Assembly (NCBI GenBank): GCA_012841675.1
Contig: DUUG01000350.1
Coordinates: 1 to 5,750 of the forward strand
Reading direction: 5' to 3'
Origin: Clostridiales bacterium
Lineage (GTDB): Bacteria > Bacillota > Clostridia > Oscillospirales > QAMX01
Length of the DNA: 5,750 nt
Shown: positions 1 through 5,232 of the stretch, piece after piece
Layout: each line of letters starts with the position of its first letter
How positions within the stretch are numbered: the stretch's first letter is position 1
Made by a program: the position numbers and the translations under genes
Notes under the pieces: generated by a model
What the model was told of the DNA's origin: nothing
Database searches by the model: none
Seen by the model: the letters and a program-made list of their open reading frames with translations, nothing else

Positions 1-1
1 G

Positions 2-118
2 CTGGGCGAAGCCGCCGGGGTTGCCGCCGCCTTGTGCGTGGACGGAGGCGTGGCCGTTCAGAAGCTAGACGGCGTGGCCGTTCGTTCGGCGCTCAGAAAA
101 GACGGCTCGGCGCTGTAA
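2..118 (+). CDS. C-terminal end of an FAD-dependent oxidoreductase (partial)
   Basis: Only the last 38 codons and a TAA stop are present; the start lies left of the window. The peptide begins LGEAAGVAAAL and ends with VRSALRKDGSAL. This resembles the C-terminus of the FAD-dependent oxidoreductase family annotated as 'FAD_oxidored' or 'xanthan lyase-like': a G-E/Q-A-A-G-x-A-A-A-L helix that closes the FAD site, a short strand, then a terminal helix of the form 'LQxxLRxxGxxL'. The family is known for flavin proteins of mostly unknown substrate, so no reaction can be named. It is separated from the pyr promoter by about 130 nt containing terminator-like hairpins, so it is probably not part of the pyrimidine operon. 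The family call rests on a very short stretch. Confidence 0.6.
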   Translation: MGEAAGVAAALCVDGGVAVQKLDGVAVRSALRKDGSAL

Positions 119-131
119 GTAGATAGAAAAT

Positions 132-157
132 GAGCGCTGTTTGTTCCATGCGCTTTT
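132..157 (+). terminator. Possible intrinsic terminator of the upstream gene
   Basis: GAGCGC (132-137) can pair with GCGCTT (150-155), including one G-U pair, around a 12-nt loop, and the right arm runs into TTTT (154-157). It starts 13 nt after the stop of the oxidoreductase, where a terminator is expected. The stem is short, the loop large and the T-run brief, so it would be weak alone. It may act with the longer hairpin at 203-236. Confidence 0.35.
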
Positions 158-202
158 GCACATATCCCCATTTCAAGGATGAACCTTGCTGGCAAAGGCA
201 TT

Positions 203-236
203 GGCTAAAAATCGGAGGCCTTCTCCATTTTTAGCC
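203..236. terminator. Long perfect hairpin, probable terminator or boundary element
   Basis: GGCTAAAAAT (203-212) is perfectly complementary to ATTTTTAGCC (227-236). Inside it GGAG (214-217) pairs with CTCC (223-226), leaving one bulged C (213) and a five-base loop. The arms therefore read A-run, GC core, T-run, which is the form of a bidirectional intrinsic terminator. The GC core has only four pairs. It ends 13 nt before the pyr -35 box, so it would insulate the operon from read-through. A role as a protein-binding inverted repeat cannot be excluded. Confidence 0.5.
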
Positions 237-249
237 GGCCCCATAAGTA

Positions 250-278
250 TTGACAAGGGCTTCATTCCATGATATTAT
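250..278 (+). promoter_or_regulatory. Promoter of the pyr operon (sigma-A type, extended -10)
   Basis: A perfect -35 box TTGACA (250-255) is followed by a 17-bp spacer and TATTAT (273-278), one mismatch from the -10 consensus. A TGN extended -10 motif (TGA, 270-272) lies directly upstream of it. An exact TATAAT also occurs at 276-281, but with a 20-bp spacer it is less likely to be used. Transcription should start at about A284-A286, just before the PyrR-binding hairpin. The consensus match implies a strong promoter, as expected where control is mainly by attenuation. Confidence 0.85.
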
Positions 279-293
279 AATAGAAATGCATAC

Positions 294-333
294 TGTATCT
301 TTAAGCGCGGTGCAGAGACGCCGGCAAGATGCA
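294..333 (+). promoter_or_regulatory. PyrR-binding anti-antiterminator hairpin
   Basis: In RNA, an eight-pair lower stem forms between UGUAUCUU (294-301) and AAGAUGCA (326-333, one G-U pair). An upper stem CGGUG (308-312) with CGCCG (319-323) closes the hexaloop CAGAGA (313-318). This matches the known PyrR site: a hexaloop of form CNGNGA, a U·G pair in the upper stem, an internal loop, and the flanking UUUAAG (300-305) and GGCAAGA (323-329) elements. UMP-bound PyrR is known to stabilise such hairpins. The 3' arm (319-330) is the same stretch needed for the antiterminator, so the two folds exclude each other. Confidence 0.85.
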
Positions 334-390
334 ATTTTCACGGCTCCCCGGAAGGGGTGTCTTTTCCGTGTAAACTTCGGTCTTGCGGTG
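319..390 (+). promoter_or_regulatory. Antiterminator of the pyr attenuator
   Basis: Bases 319-330 pair with 380-390 (CGCC, bulged G323, GCAAGAU against GUCUUGCGGUG). This uses up the 5' arm of the terminator. The fold continues inward with UUU (336-338) to AAA (372-374), CACGG (339-343) to CCGUG (366-370), and a cap CCCC (346-349) to GGGG (354-357) around a GGAA loop. It should form when PyrR is not bound, letting polymerase read on into pyrR. Confidence 0.75.
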
Positions 391-408
391 CGCCGCAAGA
401 CCTTTTTT
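379..408 (+). terminator. Intrinsic terminator in the pyrR leader (attenuator)
   Basis: GGTCTTGCGG (379-388) and CCGCAAGACC (393-402) form a perfect ten-pair stem with loop TGCG (389-392), followed directly by six T (403-408). It is a textbook rho-independent terminator lying 21 nt before the pyrR start. Its left arm is shared with the antiterminator, so termination depends on whether PyrR holds the upstream hairpin. Confidence 0.93.
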
Positions 409-417
409 GGTTGGAAA

Positions 418-424
418 AGAGGGA
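418..424 (+). promoter_or_regulatory. Ribosome binding site that sets the pyrR TTG start
   Basis: AGAGGGA lies five nt before TTG at 430. The site is just downstream of the terminator T-run, so it is transcribed only when the attenuator is read through. It favours TTG 430 over upstream in-frame codons, which lie in the leader RNA or the promoter. Confidence 0.75.
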
Positions 425-429
425 TTTTC

Positions 430-963
430 TTGTTTGTTCAGAAGGCCATTTTATTGGACGCCCCCGCCATGGATCGGGCTTTGATGCGCATGGCCCATGA
501 GATTTTAGAGCACGAGCCGGGAAGCAATTTGGTGCTGGCAGGGATTGTCCGCCGGGGCGTGCCTTTGGCTTGGCAGCTGGCGGAGAATATAGAAAAAGTT
601 TCCGGTGACAAGGTGCCCGTGGGCGCTTTGGATGTGATCCCTTTCCGGGACGATTTGCAGGAAGCCGCCCCGCCCTCCCGCTCAAAAGTAGATTTTTCCG
701 TGGAGGGCAAAACCGTCATCTTAGTGGACGATGTGTTATTTACGGGCCGAACGGTGCGGGCAGCCCTTGACGCTCTGCTGGAATTCGGCCGGCCCCGAGC
801 AGTTCGTTTGGCCGTTTTGGTGGACAGGGGCCACAGAGAGCTTCCCATCCGGCCCGATTTCGTCGGAAAAAATATCCCCACATCGCAGAAAGAGCGGATT
901 GAAGTCCGCCTGCCTGCTTTTGATAATGCAAAAGAAGTGGCCATACTTGGTCAGGTTGAATAG
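430..963 (+). CDS. pyrR: PyrR: pyr operon RNA-binding attenuator / uracil phosphoribosyltransferase
   Basis: PyrR senses UMP/UTP against PRPP and binds pyr leader RNA to promote termination; family members also convert uracil and PRPP to UMP in the cytoplasm. The product is 177 aa, close to the usual size of about 180. A type I phosphoribosyltransferase fold is shown by the PRPP loop VILVDDVLFTGRT (residues 96-108). PyrR-specific stretches follow: LAVLVDRGHRELPIR (127-141) and GKNIPTS (146-152), plus an N-terminal QKAILLD (4-10). The TTG start is chosen because the protein then begins exactly at the family N-terminus and has a ribosome binding site; an in-frame TTG at 250 would read through the promoter and attenuator. 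The B. subtilis Thr18 position is Met19 here, whereas His22 is kept as His23. Its stop codon forms part of the pyrC ribosome binding site (AGGAGG, 962-967), so the two are probably coupled. Confidence 0.96.
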   Translation: MFVQKAILLDAPAMDRALMRMAHEILEHEPGSNLVLAGIVRRGVPLAWQLAENIEKVSGDKVPVGALDVIPFRDDLQEAAPPSRSKVDFSVEGKTVILVDDVLFTGRTVRAALDALLEFGRPRAVRLAVLVDRGHRELPIRPDFVGKNIPTSQKERIEVRLPAFDNAKEVAILGQVE

Positions 964-973
964 GAGGAAAACC

Positions 974-2242
974 ATGCGTCTTTTGTTGAAAAACGTACAT
1001 ATCTACAACAACGGCGTTTTCCGCCGGGGATCGGTGGCCATAGACGGCGGCAGTATCCTCGGTTTTGATTGCGCTTTGGAAGGTGCCGCCGTTTTGGACT
1101 TTGGCTTTTCCACCTGTTATGTATTCCCCGGCTTCGCAGATGTACATGTGCATCTGCGCGAGCCGGGTTTTTCTTATAAAGAGACGATTTTAACCGGCAC
1201 AAAAGCCGCCGCAAGAGGGGGATTTGCCCATGTGGGCGCCATGCCCAACGTAAACCCCGCCCCCGACCGGCCGGCCCATCTGCAGTTGCAGGCGGATCTC
1301 ATTGCCAAGCAGGCCGTCGTCAACGTCTACCCCTACGGCACTATTACCGCCGGGCAGGAAGGCAAGAGCCTGTCGGAGATGGAAGCCATTGCCCCGTATG
1401 TGCTGGCTTTTTCCGACGACGGCAAGGGCGTCCAATCTGCTAAATGCATGGAAGCCGCTATGGCAAAGGCAAAATCCCTTGGCAAAATTATCGCCGCCCA
1501 TTGCGAGGACAACCGGTTTCTAAACGGCGGCTGCATCCACGACGGCGCCTACGCCCGGCAAAATAACTTGCGGGGCATACCAAGCCAAAGTGAATGGCGG
1601 CAGGTGCGCAGAGATTTGCAATTGGCGGAAAAAACAGGATGTGCCTACCACGTCTGCCACGTTTCCTGCAAGGAAAGCGTAGAACTCATTCGGCAGGCCA
1701 AGCAAAAAGGCATAGACGTTACCTGCGAAACGGCGCCCCATTACCTGATATTCGACGATTCCATGCTGGAAAACCACGGTCGGTTTAAAATGAACCCGCC
1801 GATTCGAAGCCGTGCCGACCGGAAAGCCCTTATCGATGGCCTATTAGACGGCACCATTGAAATGATCGCCACAGACCACGCCCCCCATGCCCCTTTGGAA
1901 AAGAACAGCGGGCTGGCAGGAAGCGCCAACGGCATTGTGGGGCTGGAAACGGCCTTCCCCGTTTTATACACAGAGCTGGTCAGAACCGGCGTTTTAACGC
2001 TGGAAAAGCTCGTTTCTTTGCTCTACGAAAACCCGGCCAAGCGCTTTGGCATCGGCACCCCTCTGGCGGCAGGCCAGCCGGCCACTTTGACCGTGTTTGA
2101 GGTGGACACGCCGTATCTTGTCGACCCGGACGAATTTCAGTCTATGGGCAAAAGCACGCCTTTTGAGGGAATGCAGGTCTATGGCCGGTGTTTGCTCACC
2201 CTTTGCAATGGAAAAATCGCCTGGAAGGAGCGTTTGCTTTGA
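974..2242 (+). CDS. pyrC: Dihydroorotase, class I
   Basis: This cytoplasmic zinc enzyme cyclises N-carbamoyl-aspartate to dihydroorotate, the third step to UMP. The product is 422 aa, typical of class I bacterial dihydroorotases and longer than the E. coli type of about 350 aa. Visible signatures in order: metal ligands in DVHVHLREPG (residues 56-65; His58, His60), substrate loop MPNVNP (90-95), SDDGKGV (147-153) with the metal-bridging Asp149 of class I enzymes, His176 in AAHCED, His229 in YHVCHVS, ETAPHYL (252-258), KMNPPIR (272-278), and catalytic Asp301 in ATDHAPH (299-305). No active residue is missing. ATG 974 follows AGGAGG (962-967) by six nt; the frame is open upstream inside pyrR, but that extension lacks dihydroorotase sequence. 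The last codons overlap the start of pyrK. Confidence 0.97.
   Translation: MRLLLKNVHIYNNGVFRRGSVAIDGGSILGFDCALEGAAVLDFGFSTCYVFPGFADVHVHLREPGFSYKETILTGTKAAARGGFAHVGAMPNVNPAPDRPAHLQLQADLIAKQAVVNVYPYGTITAGQEGKSLSEMEAIAPYVLAFSDDGKGVQSAKCMEAAMAKAKSLGKIIAAHCEDNRFLNGGCIHDGAYARQNNLRGIPSQSEWRQVRRDLQLAEKTGCAYHVCHVSCKESVELIRQAKQKGIDVTCETAPHYLIFDDSMLENHGRFKMNPPIRSRADRKALIDGLLDGTIEMIATDHAPHAPLEKNSGLAGSANGIVGLETAFPVLYTELVRTGVLTLEKLVSLLYENPAKRFGIGTPLAAGQPATLTVFEVDTPYLVDPDEFQSMGKSTPFEGMQVYGRCLLTLCNGKIAWKERLL
2223..2230 (+). promoter_or_regulatory. Ribosome binding site that sets the pyrK TTG start
   Basis: GGAAGGAG sits inside the 3' end of pyrC, eight nt before TTG 2239. It supports this start over an ATG at 2188, which would add 17 residues read from pyrC sequence. 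Confidence 0.75.
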
Positions 2243-2970
2243 AAAAAGGCTCTTACATCATAGAAAACACTCAACAAATCGCAAAAAACACGTACCGAAC
2301 CCGCTTAAAAGGCGACACTTCCGCCATCGTCGCCCCCGGCCAGTTTGTAAACATCGCTTTGGCAGGTTCTTTTCTCCGCCGTCCTTTGTCCGTGTGCGAT
2401 TGGGACGAAAAGGGGCTTTGGGTTATCTACAAAACCGTCGGAAAAGGCACGTCGGCTCTTTCGAAGCTGGAACCGGGGCAGAAGCTTGATCTTCTCACGG
2501 GGCTGGGCAACGGTTTTGACATGGAGCTTGCCGGAAGCAGGCCCATGCTAATCGGCGGCGGCGTGGGCGTTCCCCCGCTGTATGGGCTTGCCAAACGGCT
2601 TATGAAACAAGGCGTTCGCCCATTGGCCATCCTTGGTTTTAACACGGCGGAGGAAGTTTTTTACGAAAAAGAGTTTGCCGAGCTTGGCTGTGACGTTGTA
2701 GTCGCCACCGTCGACGGAAGCTACGGGCAGAAAGGGTTCGTCACCGACGCCATGCCCCAAGAAGGCACGACTTTTTTCTACGCCTGCGGGCCGGAACCCA
2801 TGCTGAAGGCCGTCTATAATCGCACCAACACAAGCGGACAATTAAGCTTTGAAGAGCGCATGGGCTGCGGCTTCGGCGCCTGCATGGGCTGCGCCTGCCG
2901 CACCAAATACGGGGCCAAGCGCATTTGCAAGGACGGACCTGTTTTGATGAAAGAGGAGGTTGTATGGTAG
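2239..2970 (+). CDS. pyrK: Dihydroorotate dehydrogenase electron transfer subunit PyrK (FAD, 2Fe-2S)
   Basis: PyrK pairs with class 1B PyrD to form a heterotetramer that passes electrons from dihydroorotate through FMN, a 2Fe-2S cluster and FAD to NAD+. The product is 243 aa, near the usual 250-260. A ferredoxin-reductase-type FAD domain comes first, with RRPLS (residues 47-51) and KTVGKGTS (65-72). The nucleotide-binding domain follows, with LIGGGVGVPPLYGLAKRL (104-121) and YACGPEPM (181-188). The C-terminal cluster motif is Cys210-x4-Cys215-x2-Cys218-x11-Cys230, complete and spaced as in the family; an extra Cys220 lies between. The TTG start overlaps the pyrC stop (TTGA, 2239-2242) and has GGAAGGAG before it. 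The end overlaps pyrD by seven nt, which suits one-to-one production of the two subunits. Confidence 0.95.
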   Translation: MKKGSYIIENTQQIAKNTYRTRLKGDTSAIVAPGQFVNIALAGSFLRRPLSVCDWDEKGLWVIYKTVGKGTSALSKLEPGQKLDLLTGLGNGFDMELAGSRPMLIGGGVGVPPLYGLAKRLMKQGVRPLAILGFNTAEEVFYEKEFAELGCDVVVATVDGSYGQKGFVTDAMPQEGTTFFYACGPEPMLKAVYNRTNTSGQLSFEERMGCGFGACMGCACRTKYGAKRICKDGPVLMKEEVVW

Positions 2971-3878
2971 ATACATCCGTAAAACTTTGCGATATTCAGC
3001 TGAAAAACCCGGTCATCCCCGCCAGCGGCACCTTTGGGTTCGGCCATGAATTTGCCCACTGGTACGACTTAAACGTTTTAGGCGCTATCTGCCTGAAAGG
3101 AACGACGAAAGACCCCCGTTTCGGAAACGAAACGCCCCGGATTGCCGAAGCCCCTGCCGGTATGCTCAACGCCGTGGGTTTGCAAAACCCCGGCATCGAG
3201 GCGGTTTTGGAAACGGAGCTTCCAGCCCTAAGAAAACTCTACTCCGGCCCGGTTATTGCCAATATCAGCGGATTTTCCAAGGAAGAATACGTTTTCTGCT
3301 GTGAAAAAGCCGACCAAAGCCCCCATGTGGATATTATCGAAGTCAACATCAGCTGTCCCAACGTCCAAAGCGGCGGCATGAGCTTTGGCGCCTCGGCCAA
3401 AGACGCCGGGGAGATTACAAAAGCCGTCCGCGCGGTTTGCAAAAAGCCTATTTTTATGAAACTGACACCCAATGTAACCGACATTGCCGAAATTGCCCGG
3501 GCCTGCGAGGCAAACGGCGCCGACGGCATTTCCTTGATTAACACATTGCTTGCCATGCGGATCGACATAAAAAATCGGAAGCCCGTTTTGGCCAATACAA
3601 CAGGCGGTTTGTCCGGCCCGGCGGTGTTCCCCGTGGCGCTTCGCATGGTTTGGCAGGTGTATAAGGCGGTAAAGCTCCCCATTATCGGCATGGGCGGCGT
3701 TTCTTGCCCGGAAGATGTGGTGGAAATGATGCTGGCCGGGGCAACGGCCGTGCAGGTGGGCGCTTCCAACCTGCAAAACCCCTTTGCCTGCCCGGAAATT
3801 ATCGACGGTTTGCCGCCTTTGCTGGAGCGGCTTGGCGTGTCCCGTATTGCCGAACTTATCGGCGCGGCCCATTATTAA
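2964..3878 (+). CDS. pyrD: Dihydroorotate dehydrogenase catalytic subunit, class 1B (NAD-linked with PyrK)
   Basis: It oxidises dihydroorotate to orotate (fourth step) on FMN in the cytoplasm. The product is 304 aa, typical for class 1B. Seen in order: ASGTFGFG (residues 20-27), the FMN/substrate segment LKGTT (44-48), GMLNAVGLQNPG (66-77), NISGFS (100-105), the active-site Cys131 in VNISCPNV (127-134), MKLTPNV (165-171) with Lys166, INT (192-194), TTGGLSG (212-218), and a phosphate-binding GMGGVS (242-247) with a following VGASN. Cys rather than Ser as the base, together with an adjoining pyrK, marks class 1B rather than the membrane, quinone-using class 2. ATG 2964 lies four nt after AGGAGG (2954-2959), a slightly short gap, and inside the last codons of pyrK. 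A longer in-frame reading from 2925 is rejected as pyrK sequence. Confidence 0.96.
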   Translation: MVDTSVKLCDIQLKNPVIPASGTFGFGHEFAHWYDLNVLGAICLKGTTKDPRFGNETPRIAEAPAGMLNAVGLQNPGIEAVLETELPALRKLYSGPVIANISGFSKEEYVFCCEKADQSPHVDIIEVNISCPNVQSGGMSFGASAKDAGEITKAVRAVCKKPIFMKLTPNVTDIAEIARACEANGADGISLINTLLAMRIDIKNRKPVLANTTGGLSGPAVFPVALRMVWQVYKAVKLPIIGMGGVSCPEDVVEMMLAGATAVQVGASNLQNPFACPEIIDGLPPLLERLGVSRIAELIGAAHY

Positions 3879-3893
3879 AAAGGAGAGGATCTT

Positions 3894-4595
3894 ATGCCAA
3901 AAGACGTTATTATCGCCTGCGATTTTGCATCGGAAGCCCAAACGTTTGCTTTTTTAGAAAAACTCGGTTCAGAAAGACCCTTTTTGAAAATCGGCATGGA
4001 GCTTTTTTATGCCGCCGGGCCTAATATTGTGCGGAAACTGAAAGATAAGGGGTATAAAATATTCCTGGATCTGAAGCTCCACGATATTCCCAACACCGTG
4101 GAAAAAGCCATGCGTGTCATTGCCGATTTGGGCGCGGACATGATCAATGTCCACGCCGCGGGCACTGTTGCCATGATGGAAGCGGCCATGCGGGGCGTTT
4201 CGGCAAAAGGCAACGCCCGCCCCCTTGTCATTTCCGTGACACAGCTTACCTCCACCGACGAAGCCCGCATGCAAAATGAGCTGTTAATCGGTAAATCTTT
4301 GCCCGAAACTGTTTTACATTACGCCCAAAACGCCCAAAAGGCAGGGCTGGACGGGGTTGTCTGCTCGCCTTTGGAAGCGGAAAGCATTCATAATGCCTTA
4401 GGAAGCGGCTTTCTAACCGTCACCCCCGGCATTCGCTTTGCCGACGGAGAAAAAGGCGACCAAGTGCGAGTTGCCACGCCGGCCAAAGCGCGAAAGCTGG
4501 GGTCTGACTACATTGTTGTCGGCCGGCCGATAACGGAAGCCGCCGACCCGGCGGAAGCCTATGCCCGGGCTGTTGCAGATTTTTTGGGGAGGTAA
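3894..4595 (+). CDS. pyrF: Orotidine 5'-phosphate decarboxylase
   Basis: It decarboxylates OMP to UMP, the last step of the pathway, in the cytoplasm. The product is 233 aa, the normal size for the short bacterial form. The barrel starts VIIACDF with Asp10, then KIGMELF with Lys32, and the catalytic signature FLDLKLHDIPNTV (57-69) with Asp59, Lys61 and Asp64. The phosphate-binding end is TVTPGIR followed by YIVVGRPIT. All members of the Asp-Lys-Asp-Lys active-site network are present. ATG 3894 follows AGGAGAGG (3881-3888) by five nt, and the gene starts 15 nt after the pyrD stop. It precedes pyrE although PyrE acts first. Confidence 0.97.
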   Translation: MPKDVIIACDFASEAQTFAFLEKLGSERPFLKIGMELFYAAGPNIVRKLKDKGYKIFLDLKLHDIPNTVEKAMRVIADLGADMINVHAAGTVAMMEAAMRGVSAKGNARPLVISVTQLTSTDEARMQNELLIGKSLPETVLHYAQNAQKAGLDGVVCSPLEAESIHNALGSGFLTVTPGIRFADGEKGDQVRVATPAKARKLGSDYIVVGRPITEAADPAEAYARAVADFLGR

Positions 4596-4599
4596 AATT

Positions 4600-5232
4600 A
4601 TGAAAACACAAATTGCACACCATCTTTTACAAATCCAAGCCGTTTTTCTGCGGCCAGACGAGCCCTTTACCTGGGCCAGCGGCATACAAAGCCCCATCTA
4701 CTGCGACAACCGGCTGACGTTGTCGGACCCCGCCGTGCGGTTAGGTGTGGAAAACGGGCTGGCTAAGCTTATACAAACCCATTTCTCCCAAGCGGAGATT
4801 CTCATGGGCACAAGCACCGCCGGCATTGCCCACGCCGCTATTGCCGCCCACCTACTTAACCTTCCTATGGGCTATGTAAGAGGCAGCGCCAAGGATCACG
4901 GCCGGCAGAACCGCATTGAAGGAAAACTGCTACCGGGGCAGAAGGCTGTGGTCGTCGAAGATCTCATCTCCACCGGCGGCAGCGTGCTGGAAGTGGTGGA
5001 ATCCCTGCGGGAAGCCGGCGCGGAAGTGCTCGGCATTGTCAGCATCTTTACATACGGCATGGAAAAGGCGAAAAAGCGCCTTGCCGAAGCAAACGTGGTA
5101 AACGTAAGTCTTACGGATTTTGACACGGTCGTTTCTGTTGCTATTGAAAGCGGATACATTCGCCAAAATGACAAAGCAAAACTCATGGCCTTCCGCGACA
5201 ACCCCGAGGACGAAAGCTGGAGGAACCGATAG
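4600..5232 (+). CDS. pyrE: Orotate phosphoribosyltransferase
   Basis: It joins orotate to PRPP to give OMP, the fifth step. The product is 210 aa, typical of the bacterial enzyme. Seen: FTWASGIQSPIYCDNR (residues 23-37), a family N-terminal segment around orotate; GTSTAGIAHA (69-78); the flexible catalytic loop YVRGSAKDHG (91-100) with Arg93, Lys97 and His99; and the PRPP motif VVVEDLISTGGS (117-128). The residue after Arg93, Lys in the E. coli enzyme and Ser in B. subtilis, is Gly here, at a position known to vary. ATG 4600 lies seven nt after GGGGAGG (4586-4592) and four nt after the pyrF stop. Reading from an upstream ATG at 4561 would only add residues encoded within pyrF. Confidence 0.96.
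   Translation: MKTQIAHHLLQIQAVFLRPDEPFTWASGIQSPIYCDNRLTLSDPAVRLGVENGLAKLIQTHFSQAEILMGTSTAGIAHAAIAAHLLNLPMGYVRGSAKDHGRQNRIEGKLLPGQKAVVVEDLISTGGSVLEVVESLREAGAEVLGIVSIFTYGMEKAKKRLAEANVVNVSLTDFDTVVSVAIESGYIRQNDKAKLMAFRDNPEDESWRNR
5219..5224 (+). promoter_or_regulatory. Ribosome binding site that sets the pyrB GTG start
   Basis: GGAGGA lies in the last codons of pyrE, seven nt before GTG 5232. It supports a GTG start that shares one base with the pyrE stop (TAGTG). Confidence 0.8.

Noticed and set aside
130..234. 34-codon ORF rich in Cys, His and Trp
   Set aside because: It has no clear ribosome binding site, overlaps both hairpins and ends within the second one; composition alone is not enough.
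250..429. In-frame extension of pyrR to a TTG at 250, adding 60 residues
   Set aside because: The TTG is the promoter -35 box and the extension spans the attenuator; no PyrR-like sequence is present before residue 1 of the 177-aa form, and a ribosome binding site precedes TTG 430.
438..944. 168-codon ORF on the - strand opposite pyrR
   Set aside because: It mirrors pyrR, has no recognisable motifs and arises from the GC-rich codons of the real gene.
731..973. Upstream in-frame extension of pyrC
   Set aside because: It reads pyrR in another frame; ATG 974 has an AGGAGG six nt upstream and gives the family N-terminus.
3228..3941. 237-codon ORF on the - strand opposite pyrD
   Set aside because: It is antisense to a clear pyrD and into pyrF, with low-complexity composition and no family signature.
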